Shown here: positions 32,085 to 43,870 of the stretch, piece by piece
Numbering within the stretch: position 1 is the stretch's first letter
Layout of the letters: every line of letters starts with the position of its first letter
DNA from: Tubiluchus corallicola
Taxonomy: Eukaryota > Priapulida > Priapulimorpha > Priapulimorphida > Tubiluchidae
Reading direction: 5' to 3'
Length of the DNA stretch: 47,830 bases
NCBI GenBank assembly: GCA_030141605.1
Contig: JAQGDQ010000784.1
Coordinates: forward strand, 5,001-52,830
Notes under the pieces: generated by a model
Seen by the model: only the letters and a program-made list of their open reading frames with translations
Told to the model about the DNA's origin: nothing
The model's database searches: none
Translations under genes and position numbers: made by a program

Positions 32085-33030
32085 GTTTAAACGCAATTTA
32101 TTTAGGATTGGATCAGACAGTTTGAACAACATGATTTAGGGTCCTCACCACAACAGACTTTATACACTATTTACAAGAACATTTACAGTAAGAATAGATT
32201 ATAACTGCACAAGCTGACAAGTTTTACTACAAGAATACATTAGACATTAGTAACATTTACAGTAAGAATAGACTATAACTACACAAGCTGACAAGTTCTA
32301 CTACAAGATTACATTAGACATTAGTAACATTTACAGTAAGAATAGACTATACCTACACAAGCTCACAAGTTTTACTACAAGATTACATTAGACATTAGTA
32401 ACATTTACAGTAAGAATAGACTATAATTACACAAGCAGACAAGTTTTACTACAAGATTACATTAGACATTAGTAACATTTACAGTAATAATAGACTATAA
32501 TTACACAAGCTGACAAGTTTTACTACAAGATTACATTCGACATTAGTAGAAAAAGACGGTTAGAAAATATTAATGTACGAATATTTAAGACTGATGCATT
32601 TCATATCAGATAGAAACTACTGGAAGCATTTAGTACGTAATACAAAGTCATGTATGCATTGGAATATTTTACAGTTAGCAACAGAGTTAAATTCATCTTT
32701 TCCGAATAATACCAACTTCAACAGATCATTAGTTCCTAAGGCAACTATATCAAGGTTTTCAGGCAGAAGTATTTCATTTAGCTTATCCAACATAACAACC
32801 CTAGTTTGTTGATACAATGGGTAGTGCAACAAAAAGTGTTCAACAGACTCAAGTCGAAATCCACAGTTACAATTCGGCAATATTGGATGACCGTCATTAT
32901 CTTTACAGCCTTTAGAGAAAAGGTCATAGTTTAGCTGAGAAAATCCGATTCTCATGCGCGTATGATGCACTGATATTGGAGGTTTACCAAATGAAAAATG
33001 TTTCTTACGCTATGAAAGACTTAAATGAGC
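32085..33030 (-). mobile_element. LINE 3' fragment, same family, inverted, with 74-bp VNTR
   Basis: The frame 32970-32617 encodes the same Cys/His C-terminus as the copy at 30957 (NCNCGFRLESVEHFLLHY; the last Cys is changed to Tyr). An in-frame TAG occurs just upstream of the shared start. The 3' UTR carries five 74-bp units, with ACATTTACAG at 32179, 32253, 32327, 32401 and 32475. The end matches GCGTTTAAACTA of the other copy. Confidence 0.85.
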
Positions 33031-33742
33031 AGCAGAGTTATCGTTGAGTCGACTGCCGAAACGCCCCCGCCAACTACTTGTTGATACAAATTTCTGACAT
33101 TTTTGTCTAAAATCGGATCTGACCAATTTGTTTCTGTTATTAGAGAGTTCACTCGCAACTAAAATAGCAGTCTCACGGCTATAATTGGCTTCTCATTTAT
33201 GAGTTTGGATGGCAAGGAATGTTGCCTGTCTCGCTTTCTTAAGTTTCCAGTCATATACGCTCTTTGCGCGCGTTAAGAAATCACCGCTGTTAAAGACGCA
33301 CCGCCGAACCGGAAGTGATGTCAAAGTTGCATGCTACACCGTTCGAAGATAAAGATGCAATTTGCAAAAAATGTTTGTTCGAACTGAGTGCGCACGTATA
33401 AAAGTTTTTTAATAAACCACTTCGGAAACAGTTTATTTGTAGCACTAACGAAGCCACGTGACGCTGTATAAATTCTCTTTGAACAAAATCATAAAAAAAG
33501 GTCAACGTAGGCTCAGTCGGCAGTCTACGGTCTAAAGGAAACTTGACAGATGTCATTCATGTAGAGCAATGAGACCGGAAAATTATACTAGTAAAACGTT
33601 AAAATGAAGCTGTAAAGTGTATTATTGCGCTCGGAAGTAAAGCATTTTTACGTTTAGCGAAGTTAAATTTGTCACATTTTATGACATAGTCTGATTTTAT
33701 ATTATTATGGTATCCATTTTTAGTCTCGCTAACAACTCAAAA
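33031..33742. other. No gene recognised
   Basis: An open frame on the minus strand (33556-33290, 88 residues) is not recognised and has no clear splice or promoter context. Confidence 0.4.
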
Positions 33743-34158
33743 AGCAGGTCGTGTCACTTTGTGTTATTGCATATAAGATATGCAATCGTATCAACGTAAG
33801 AGACAAATTGGAAGTCTGTCCTATCGGAAGTCTTCTGTCCTCTACGTACTCCTCTAGGAAGACCTTTTGTCTTCCTGGAAGTCCTCTATCCTCTTGGAAG
33901 TCTTCAATCATTTTGGAAGTCCACTATGAAAACCTTTGTCTTCTAGGAAGTCCTTTGTCATCTTGGATGTCCTCTGTCCTATTGGAAGTTTTCTGTCTTC
34001 TAGGATGTCCTCTAAAGAGTCATCTATCTTCTTGGGAAGTCCTCCAGGAAGACCTTTGTGTTCTAGGTAGTCCTCTAAAAAACAGGTAGTGTCAGCTTTG
34101 TGGTAATATCATATAATATCATATAAGATATGCAATCGTATCAACGTAAGAGATAAAT
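33743..34158. repeat. Imperfect minisatellite bounded by about 70-bp direct repeats
   Basis: Irregular units built on GGAAGTCCTCTGTCCTCT fill about 33815-34075. The two sides are direct repeats sharing ATATAAGATATGCAATCGTA and TCAACGTAAGAGA (33743-33809 and 34081-34158). The layout suggests expansion inside a duplicated segment. Confidence 0.85.
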
Positions 34159-34511
34159 GCAGAATGTGCTATGGGGTTTGTACAAGTGGGGTTGCTACTA
34201 AGATATTAGCACCGACCAAAATCCCATATCACACTTGTCGAAATAGGTGCCCAAAACAGTGGTGTAGGTGCAGATTTACACCATGTTCATAGCTTACTTA
34301 TGAATGCCTTTAGTTTCATCAACTGCGGGATAATTTCAACATTCCAGAGCTGCCCCACTGGTAACCAAGCCATCAGCGAAGGTGCAACGAGGTTGCAGTA
34401 CTGGCGCAAGTACCCGAAATCTCATGCACTTACTATAGTTATAATCTCTCACTAAACGTGTTATTGGTAATTTATCTTTTTCTGAAAGGTTGACCACCTT
34501 GACTTCTTTAA

Positions 34512-34913
34512 CCCTTTCAGAACCAAATTATTTTTTAATAAGAAAAACATTTTTTGGCTTGGTACTTTTATTCAGTATGTCCATCTTGTTTACACATAAT
34601 AATTTTTTTCTACCTGTGCCCGCGTGCTAAACATAGCCTGTATCCCACGGGATACATTGGGATTCAATGGAAGCATAAAATGTGCTTCATTTTGCAACTG
34701 CTGATAATTTTTTAAAGTATTTAAGATATTTAGTATGCATGCCATGCTGATCTGTACAAAGTCATCTCTAAAGTACTGTACCTTGCGCAGTTTTTTATGC
34801 TATGTAGATTTTTTAGTTTGCCATTTTATCACCATTTTTAGTCTATTGTTATTTTCTTAAATCAAAATAACTATTAACAGATGTACCCACGGGATACAAT
34901 GGGCATGAAAGGG
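34512..34913 (-). mobile_element. piggyBac-like MITE, copy 2
   Basis: TTAA flanks at 34508-34511 and 34914-34917; termini CCCTTTCAG and CATGAAAGGG. It aligns inverted with 14321-14780 (shares TTTAAAGTATTTAAGA, GCTGATCTGTACAAAG, TGCTATGTAGATTTT) and keeps GTATCCCACGGGATAC. Confidence 0.85.
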
Positions 34914-34917
34914 TTAA

Positions 34918-35469
34918 TAGTGGACTAAATAAAAGTAGCAGGCGCATTAATGATTCAGAGCAAGATTTACTTCCACTACAAAAACAAATTTAATCTGAAT
35001 CAAAAATGCACGTTTTTTCAACGTTCCACGTGTTCGACGAGTACATCCTAAATCTGCTCTTTTGAGGAAAACGAGTTAACACTTTTTCTGCAACCGTTCT
35101 ACTGGAAAAGAAGCCATCGCATGCTTGTAGCTAGAAGTTAAGAAGCCATAGATTCGTACCACACACCCAGCTAAATCACCTCTTTATCTCTGCTGCATGC
35201 AAGAAATACACGTTTATGATTCTGCCAGGTCGTATAGTTGCATGCCAAGTTCAGGCTGACTCAGTGTTTCCACTTGCCAACAGCATTCTTGGAGGTTCCA
35301 CTTTTTGAGCAGCTAATTGAAGCCATTCGCGTGGGAGGTAAATCCCTGTTCTCTCCAGGGTGAAAGGCTCTATATTAATGTTTGATGTTTAAGTGTGGTT
35401 TATGACCTTCCCTTCACCGGGGAGCTTAAGTGGGAAATCTTTCCGAAAAGAGGCGCGTAGGAGTAATGC
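34918..35469. other. No gene recognised
   Basis: Unremarkable sequence without supported exon or repeat ends. Confidence 0.45.
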
Positions 35470-35725
35470 TCCAGATTAGAAGAACTCCATATCATGGCCA
35501 TTTTGATAACCTTACAAAGGAGATATGGGAGATCTTCGTCAATATAACAACTAATGGAGGTCAATTAAGAATTGCTGAGAACGCAATTTTTTGCACCAAA
35601 TTAGAAGAACTCCATATTATGGCCATTTTAATGACCTTACAAAAGAAATATGGGACATCTTCGTCAATATAACACCTAATGGGGTCAATTAATAATCGCT
35701 AAGAACGCAATTTTGGTGCTTTCTG
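35470..35725. repeat. Tandem duplication, 125-bp period
   Basis: TTAGAAGAACTCCATATCAT at 35476 and TTAGAAGAACTCCATATTAT at 35601 begin two units that agree through CTTCGTCAATATAACA and AGAACGCAATTTT. Confidence 0.9.
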
Positions 35726-36387
35726 ACATCTGAATTTTATAAAACTATTTGGGTATATAGGTATATAATACATAGAATTTTTCATTTTATATTACCGTTT
35801 CACAATAAAACTATTTAAAGCGATTTGCCAAAAATATGTGTATAAGATCTACCGTCTAAACAACAAAATCTCACAAATTTAATTTTTACGTCAAATACAT
35901 ATTCATCGCAGTAAAACAAAATTATTCGTCGAAAAAACTGTCCCTAAAAGTTCAGTATTCAGATCTTGTTTACAATGTTAATGTGGGCAGTAACAGCCAT
36001 GCAGTGTGGGCAACTTATTCCGTCTTAATTCTGGAGCTATAACCTGAAAAAGCCCTGACACTGTTTCAGTATCCTTTAATCGCATTGCGCATGCGTCAGC
36101 TAAGGATGACATTTCGCCTCTCTGAGTATACGTACCCATCCATCCATCCAGTGCCTAAATCCCTTTTATATCAGGGCGAGTACCAATGTATATTGTACTA
36201 CTAGGCTTTTTAAAATAATATGATTTCTACTCGAAAATGCTAAGGCGCACATATATACTTGCTCTAATGATTCACTATGCTTCTTCTTTTGACCACTATG
36301 TCGTTCAGTAGGCAGACTGCATAAATTTTTCCCTCTCCAAATAACAACCATCTCAATCATTCTTCATCAGTTACTCCTTGCCAAGGG
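35726..36387. other. No gene recognised
   Basis: AT-rich sequence. A 64-residue minus-strand frame at 36360-36166 is not recognised. Confidence 0.4.
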
Positions 36388-36730
36388 ACATAGACATAGA
36401 CATAGACATAGACATAGACATAGACATAGACATAGACATAGACATAGACATAGACATAGACATAGACATAGACATAGACATAGACATAGACATAGACATG
36501 GACATTTTTATTTATCTCCTCATTCACACCATAGTATACAAGGGACCTTGTTTTTCATCTCTGTGTAAAATTCACAACTTAATATTAGGTGTTCTGCAGT
36601 TTCAATATCTTTACCACATTTACAAAGTCTTTTTTCTATGCAGTAACCTACTTTCCAAGCATACAAGGGATTTCCCAATACTTCTAATGCGCCAGCCCTA
36701 GCTTTGACAAGCAATTCTACACCTCATGTA
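36388..36730 (-). mobile_element. LINE 3' end with TATGTC hexamer tail
   Basis: On the minus strand, ORF2 ends with ARAGALEVLGNPLYAWKVGY, a Cys-x-Cys-Gly...His-x(4)-Cys knuckle (CKCGKDIETAEHLILSC) and a stop near 36520. A very short 3' UTR (GATAAATAAAAATGTCCATG) runs straight into about 19 TATGTC repeats (36500-36388). The hexamer array is best read as the element's own tail. Confidence 0.75.
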
Positions 36731-37869
36731 TCATTACCCCGGGTTCACGTTCTTGAGACATTATGACCCCTTGTTGTTGTCTGTATTTTTTTTATCAATG
36801 TTTTACCTCAATAAACTAATATATAAATATGTAATATCCACATTATCTAATGTGTTGAAACTTCATTAACTCTCTGCAGCAGTCCTTGTTATTGTTGTCA
36901 GTGTTGTTGCTGCTGCTGCTGTTGTTGTTGTCAAATGCCAGTAATATCGGGTCAAAAAAGACCCTTGATATTTCTGTTAAGGATTGGCATAGAAACCCAT
37001 TTAATCGTTTAATTCATCTTGTGCAACAACTTCACAAATCCCCAGGGCACAATTCGCTCTCCCAGGAATACCGTGACGTGAATCTATGAAATTCTCGTTA
37101 AAGTCGATGAAGACGAGTGAACGACGACAGTTAAGCACATCGTAACGTCTGTCAATCAACGATTACAACCACCGTAAACGCTCAACCAGCCAGGGTTTAA
37201 CACTTGCCATGAAAAATAGCACTACCAGCAAAGTGCCTGTTACTTTATGTTGAAACAATAAACCGCCAATTAGTCACGGCGTTCGAAGCGCGTTCAGCTC
37301 GTGTTTATTGTCTATGATTCACAACCACCGCGACCCCGCTGGCCTGCAGCTGACGGACGGACAATAAACCCACGAATTCCAGTAGAAAAATCGAAGGCAA
37401 ATTTTCAAATTGAGGGTAGACGACGTGACTCAGTGGCCGATTAACTGGAAAAGTTGTGAATTTCGCCGACCCATCGGAATTGTTCGGTTAGACAATAAAA
37501 AGGTTTTATCTGAGCTATAATTTGCCAATACTCAAGCACGGTTGCATTTAAACTCAAATTCTCAGATTTGACCGCGAGAATGAGTCATACATACGTGTTT
37601 TAGAACAAGACTGGTAAAGAGGCTAGACACCATGGTGCTAGCTGACCCTATACGACATTTTGTCTGCATGCCTTGTCAAGGCTGCATCAGCTGTATCTTT
37701 TATGCGTCTGCAGTCGTCAAGACACGTCTGTGGTACTTTGTGACCTGCATTGGCTGTCCTACATATGAAATGTTGCGTATTTTAATTTGCAAAATTTAAG
37801 GCCGCAATAACACGGGGAATAACATGGGAATAAAAACCCATATTCCATACGTGGCTCATGTGATGTCTG
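36731..37869. other. No gene recognised
   Basis: Short CTG/TTG repeat at about 36895-36932. CCTCAATAAACTAATATATA near 36808 could be a LINE polyadenylation end. No exon supported. Confidence 0.4.
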
Positions 37870-38548
37870 CAGTGGCCTAACTGCACATTTTTTCAGTAAC
37901 TTCCCCCAGTCAGTAGCATAACTGCACATAACTGCACCTTTCTCTGGCCTACAGCTAGTAAAATGTGCAATGGCCTAACTGCACAATTTTTCAGTAACTT
38001 CCCCCAGTCAGTAGCATAACTGCACCTTTCTCTGGCCTACAGCTAGTAAAATGTGCAATGGCCTAACTGCACATTTTTTCAGTAACTTCCCCCAGTCAGT
38101 AGCATAACTGCACATAACTTCACCTTTCTCTGGCCTACAGCTAGTAAAATGTGCAGTGGCCTAACTGCGCATTTTTTCAGTAACTTCCCCCAGTCAGTAG
38201 CATAACTCCACGTGGCCTAACTGCGCATTTTTTCAGTAACTTCCCCCAGTCAGTAGCATAACTCCACATAACTGCACCTTTCTCTGGCCTACAGCTAGTA
38301 AAATGTGCAATGGCCTAACTGCACATTTTTTCAGTAACTTCCCCCAGTCAGTAGCATAACTGCACTTAACTGCACCTTTCACTGGCCTACAGCTAGTAAA
38401 ATGTGCAATGGCCTAACTGCACATTTTTTCAGTAACTTCCCCCAGTCAGTAGCATAACTTCACCTTTTTCTGGCCTACAGCTAGTAAAATGTGCAATGGC
38501 CTAACTGCACATTTTTTCAGTAACTTCCCCCAGTCAGTAGCATAACTG
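37870..38548. repeat. Tandem repeat, about 7 units of 55-98 bp
   Basis: GGCCTAACTGCACATTTTTT, CAGTAACTTCCCCCAGTCAG, TAGCATAACTGCA and TCTGGCCTACAGCTAGTAAA repeat in order. Spacing is mostly 88 or 98 bp, depending on a 10-bp CATAACTGCA insert; one unit near 38160-38212 lacks its second half. Confidence 0.93.
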
Positions 38549-38559
38549 CATCGGGTTTT

Positions 38560-38795
38560 ACTGTGCCTGAGTCTGTCTGTCTGTCTGTCTGTCTGCCTGC
38601 CTGTCTGTCCGTCCGTCCGTTTGTCTGTCTGTTTGTCTACCTGTTTGTCCGTCTGTCTCTCTCTGTCTCTCACTCGTTGTCTCTCTTTTTACTTCCATTT
38701 TTTCTGTCTCTCACTCTCTCTTTCTCGCTCACTCACTCTTTCCTGACCCGTCCCTCTCTTTCCCTCGCCCTTTCTCTCTCTTTACCGTTTCTCCC
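38560..38795. repeat. CTGT/CTCT pyrimidine-rich microsatellite
   Basis: TGTC tetramers with CTGC and CGTC variants turn into irregular CT-rich sequence. Confidence 0.93.
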
Positions 38796-39429
38796 GCGCA
38801 AAGTAACGTCAAGCTAATTATCGTAATTAGCGGCAATAACGTTAATTACCATCCTTTGAAAGAGGCCGCTGCTTGTGTCACACTTGTTGAGCTTTTGATT
38901 GGGAAGGTCAGTGGCAGGCACACGCCCAGAACAAGGTGACAGGAATTCTCCCATGAGAGCAACATGTAAACAAGTAGGTAATTTACCTGTTGAGAGCGCA
39001 TTTTGAACAGGAACCGCCGACAAAATGTAGCTAATATTTCAAAAAATTAATAGGAAATTTTTCGCTCATTTCAAATGCGCATGCGTATAGATTATGCACG
39101 CGTGGTTAACCCTTAAATGGCCATGGCATTTGGAACGTATTCCTTACGACATTGGTTCAAATCCAACCTTGCTTCTAATTTTTTCACATGCCTCATTTTC
39201 GAAAAAAAATGTTTTAAAGGATTGTAATTTTTGATTTATTCCTTATCTTTACTAATTGTACTGGAAAAATTTCTTACAAGTCTGTTTCACGTTTAACCTT
39301 CCAGATAGAATACTTGTGATTTTATACAAACATGTAGTACAAAAAATAATATAATTTTTTATTTAATAATTGTGGTTTTTGATGAAACGGCGTTAGGTTC
39401 AGTCTGGATTTGACACGAACTCTTTTTCC
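38796..39429. other. No gene recognised
   Basis: A GGTTCAAATCC motif at about 39154 resembles a Pol III B box without a convincing A box. No exon supported. Confidence 0.4.
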
Positions 39430-39955
39430 TCTTGTTGTTGTTGTTGTTGTTGTTGTTGTCACAGTTCGTTGTCCTTGTCCTTGTCGTTACCATTGTCGTT
39501 TTTGTTGTTACTGTTGCTGCTGCTGTTGTTGTTGTTGTTGTTGTTGCTGGTGCTGCTGCTGTTGTTGTTGTTGTTGTTGTTGTTGTTGCTGCTGCTGTTG
39601 TTGTTGTTGTTGTTGCTGCTGTTGATGCTGTTGCTGTCGTTGTCGTCATCGTCGTCGCTGTTGTTGTTGTTGTTGTTGTTGTTGTCGTAGTTCGTTGTCC
39701 TTGTCCTTGTCGTTACCATTGTCGTTCTTGTTGTTACTGCCGCTATTGTTGTTGTTGTTGCTGCTGTTGATGCTGTTGCTGTCGTTGTCGTCGTCGTCGT
39801 CGCTGTTGTTGTTGTTGTTGTTGTTGTCGTAGTTCGTTGTCCTTGCCCTTGTCGTTACCATTGTCGTTCTTGTTGTTACTGCCGCTATTGTTGTTGTTGT
39901 TGATGCTGTTGCTGTCGTTTTTGTCGTCGCTGTTGTTGTTATTGTTCTGTTTTTT
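39430..39955. repeat. TTG/CTG compound microsatellite with longer-period copies
   Basis: TTG, CTG and TCG triplets. The block GTTCGTTGTCCTTGTCCTTG, GTCGTTACCATTGTCGTT occurs three times (about 39465, 39691, 39834), showing duplication of a composite unit about 140-225 bp long. Confidence 0.93.
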
Positions 39956-41229
39956 AGCTGATGCTGTTGCTTGTTGTTAATGACAAAATGCCACGAGAAT
40001 ACGTGACAACACGTAGATTGTCAAACTTTCTATTGAACAAGCGAGCAGGTTGTAAGATGCTATTTTATTCAGACAAGCTCTGCTGGCAAAGTGAATTCAT
40101 CCACCATAATGAACGAGTCATCGCGAATAACTTGATTACTTCCCGCCAAGGTCGCGTAAGCCGTTTGTTTACAGCATCAGCTATTGTCTGATTGACTTTG
40201 ATAGAAAATGACGACTCTGGCTGTGACAGTGTCATGATTCACCAACACCTATGTCTCAAATGCGTACATCTCTGGAGCGAGTGAGTCATTGTCCACTGTT
40301 GACCAACGGTCAGCCTCCTCATGTTTCACGAGCAGACGTGAAATCATCGATTTTGCCTTCAGAATTCAGATGGCGGCTTGAAGAAAGCTGGAAAGTAACG
40401 CTGAACACATTCCCTGCATAGTTTAACCCACTCAGGTCCAATCAGGGGAACAATGGAGACTCAATAATGCAGCATACCTGAACAGACACCTGTGCACTGT
40501 TACCTGTGCTGCTGATGAAGAGATCAGTAATGTTTCTCTTCACAAAGAAAATAATCAGTTATTTCATTATCATTTGCGACGTTGTAACGCTGTCGTCGTT
40601 ATCGTCGCCGCTACCACCATCATCATAAGCAGCAGCAACAGTCTCGCTTCTGCGTGAACATTCTGTGCCAGTTAGTAGTAATTAGTAGTTTAATAGTTAG
40701 TAGTTTCTTAACATTAGTCCAGCAAACACTTCACAACAAAATAATAATAATAACAATAAATATTCACTCTATATATATCAATAAGTTTATACTATGCAAT
40801 AGTATTCCAGCAAGATTGTCATAGGAAAAAATTATGTATATCTCTAATTATTTTGCACATGTTTCCATAAGGTTTTTATTAACTAACACTGATTGATCAT
40901 CTCTGTAAAGTTTTTATCACTGATTATCAATGTATTTTAATGCCGCATAAAGATATATATATACATATCTTTATACAAAGATAATTTAATCCAAAAAAAG
41001 TTTCTTAGCATTACGTTTGAACGACATAACTTACTTAGCATTACGCATTACGTTTGAACGACTTATATGATTGGAAAAGAAAATTCTTAACTTATATATA
41101 TATAAGTTATATATATTAATTCCTTATTTGTCATTAAAATGGTTTACTCTTTATAATAAAATTGAGTAAGCCTCAGCGCAATGTTAAAATAACAACACTG
41201 TTCAAGACAAATGCGTCCAATGCAGAGAA
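39956..41229. other. No gene recognised
   Basis: A 76-residue plus-strand frame at 39961-40191 is not recognised. AT-rich palindromes (CTTATATATATATAAG, about 41091) occur near the right end. Confidence 0.4.
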
Positions 41230-41500
41230 AAAAACTAAAGTGCAAAACTAAGGTCTAATTATATACAATAAATGAACATATTTACAAACACAATATTAAA
41301 ATATTTTTACAAAACAATATTACAAAAGTACATTAAATTTTACATGACATATTTTACACTATATATACATGTAACATGACACAATTAACAGAAACATGCT
41401 TTACATTACATAAATTTCATTCATTACAAAATCTTAAAACTTACCCACCTGGGAAAACACATAATTGCCCTCAGTGACAAGATAAAGCAACTTATGCTTT
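41230..41500 (-). repeat. Inverted copy of the 21455-21847 repeat
   Basis: The reverse complement reads GTAATGTAAAGCATGTTTCT ... TTCATTTATTGTATATAATT ... TTTTGCACTTTAG, like 21672-21847. It is preceded by GAGGGCAATTATGTGTTTTC, which looks like a LINE 3' UTR. Confidence 0.75.
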
Positions 41501-41589
41501 CGCTTAGTTAGTGAGGCGGCCGCTAGGACTATTCTTTCATACTTTACGCAATGTCATCCAAATTTGTTTCAAACGTCTTACCGTCGAAA

Positions 41590-41790
41590 AGTAAAATTAA
41601 ACAGAAAGTAAAATTTACTAGTTTTATACGGCGTTACTGTTAACGCAAGCTCTGCATGCAATAAGACAGCATGTAGGTGACACAAAATTTCCAACAAAAT
41701 TTTTCTAGTTTTATATAAGGACAACGTTTTCTTGTGCTTTAATAATAACACTAACAAAGGCCCGGCAAAAAATTTTGCGTATAAATACAC
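41590..41790 (-). repeat. Dispersed repeat with coding-like conservation, copy 2
   Basis: Reverse-strand frame LKHKKTLSLYKTRKILLEIL, then CHLHAVLLHAEL, parallels 27400-27540. The DNA segment TTAACAGTAACGCCGTATAA also resembles 13300-13332 on the plus strand. Confidence 0.45.
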
Positions 41791-42361
41791 TAATAATCAA
41801 TAATGCGCGAACATTCTACCTAGTGTTTGTTTGTTTATCTAACGCAAAGCCAGCAGCTGGTGCAGCTTTTACTGAATAATAACATGAAATATTTGAAATA
41901 ACATAAAATAATAATATTTGTCTATAAAAATAACTGTACATGAAGTCTATTACATGTATATATTTTTTGGTTTTTGTGTAGTATTTGACATGTATATTAT
42001 AATATTATTGTTTTGTGCAACTAAAATTGAATTGAATTGAACTGATTGAAGCTGAAAACGAATACTCGAATAAGTGTCTGCCTTCTTTGCAGAAAGGCGG
42101 TAAGTTTAAAACTCACACAGAAAGTGAAAGGTTAAGCCAGTCGTTAGCACACCTTTACCTGCAGAACAATAGAAACGTTGCTACTGTCAATAACCAATAC
42201 CATCAACAAACACATTGCAGATAGGGGAGGATTGTTATCCGATCAACTGTGAGGGCGCACGCATGTCAGGGGTGCTACTTTTTGGGATTAAAACTTTCTG
42301 CGTTTTTATAATTGAAAGTAAATAACTTAAATCACGCTAAAAGAGCATTAATATTCACATC
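41791..42361. other. No gene recognised; possible LINE tail
   Basis: ACTAAAATTGAATTGAATTG near 42021 resembles the AATTG-repeat tail common on some LINE 3' ends. No exon supported. Confidence 0.35.
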
Positions 42362-42499
<138 letters not shown>

Positions 42500-42543
42500 A
42501 AATTGTCTATAAATATTATGAATTGTGTTATTACGTATATAAT

Positions 42544-43103
42544 GGGTGATATAAAATTCACACGGTGTAAAATACTATTACTCTGACGGCGGAATTTTTT
42601 ACGGGAAAAATCCCAAATTGTGGTTTTGTGATCACCAGACCATAATGTGTAGTATGGGTGATATAAAAATCACACGTTCTAAAATACTATAACTGTGACA
42701 GTGGAATTTTTTACGGGGAAAATCCCAAATTGTGGTTTTGTGATCACCAGACCATAATGTGTAATATGGGTGATATAAAAATCACACGGTGTAAAATACT
42801 ATTACTGTGATAGTGGAATTTTTTACGGGGAAAATCCCAAATTGTGGTTTTGTGATCACCAGACCATAATGTGTAGTATGGGTGATATAAAAATCACACG
42901 TTCTGAAATACTATAACTGTGATAGTGGAATTTTTTACGGGGAAAATCCCAAATTGTGGTTTTGTGATCACAAGACCATAATGTGTAATATGGGTGATAT
43001 AAAAATCACACGGTGTAAAATACTATTACTGTGATAGTGGAATTTTTTACGGGGAAAATCCCAAATTGTGGTTTTGTGATCACCAGACCGTAATGTGTCG
43101 AGC
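42544..43103. repeat. 112-bp tandem repeat, 5 units alternating A and B
   Basis: GGGTGATATAAAA starts at 42544, 42656, 42768, 42880 and 42992. Units 1, 3 and 5 carry CGGTGTAAAATACTATTACT; units 2 and 4 carry CGTTCT(A/G)AAATACTATAACT. Junctions alternate AGTATG and AATATG. This is a 224-bp higher-order repeat. Each unit has TTTTACGGGGAAAATCCCAA and GTGATCAC. Confidence 0.95.
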
Positions 43104-43501
43104 GACGGTTACTTTAAATTGTACAATTACACGTTTTGGAAACCTCGACCTAGATAAACTATCTTTGCTAGATACACTAGTGACCACAGTGAGCGATTAT
43201 AAGAGTAATTTAGAGTAAAAATGATGCCTGTGAATGTGCCATGACCTGCCTCGTAGTCGCTTTGCAGATTCTGCCCTTTTTACAGCCACATAATAATAAT
43301 TCTCAGACAGAAAATTGCCGTGTAATGAAATATTGTATCAGATAAACTAAATAATGACAGACTGGTACGATTCTCATATATGAGCTTCATTCATTACAGC
43401 ATTCCTTTTTAAGCACTAAATGTTTTCTTCATCACACGATTCACTTTAAATTTTCAGATTATTTTCATTACTTTTTTTTCTTTCACGGTGTGGGACAATG
43501 T
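43104..43501. other. No gene recognised
   Basis: No exon or repeat ends supported. Confidence 0.45.
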
Positions 43502-43870
43502 AACAAGCCCTGCTTTTTGATTGCCCGCAACACATTTACCTTCGTGTATGAGTGAACAGTGTTTGAGGCTTTTTCTGTGCAGTATTTCTTATTTGTATTA
43601 TGTTCATTGTAGGCAACGACAATCTAACAATTATTGACAATCTAACAAACCCTGCTTTTTGATTGCCCGCAACACATTTACCTTCGTATATAAGTGAACA
43701 GTGTTTGAGGCTTTTCCTGTGCAGTATTTCTTATTTGTATTACGGTCATTGTAGGCAATGACAATCTAACAATTATTGACAACCTAACAAGCCCAACACA
43801 TTTACATTTCTATATAGGTAAACAGTGTTTTGAGGCTTTTCTTGTGCAGAAACAATAAAAACTTATTTGT
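43502..43870. repeat. 142-bp tandem repeat, 3 units
   Basis: AACAAGCCCTGCTTTTTGAT at 43502 and 43644, and AACAAGCCC at 43786. The third unit has lost about 20 bp near its start. Shared blocks: GTGAACAGTGTTTGAGGCTT and CAATCTAACAATTATTGACA. Confidence 0.92.

Noticed and set aside
33290-33556. 88-residue minus-strand frame
   Set aside because: No recognisable domain, splice sites or promoter; too short to support alone.
39110-39170. tRNA or SINE head at GGTTCAAATCC
   Set aside because: Only a B-box match; no A box at proper distance and no body.
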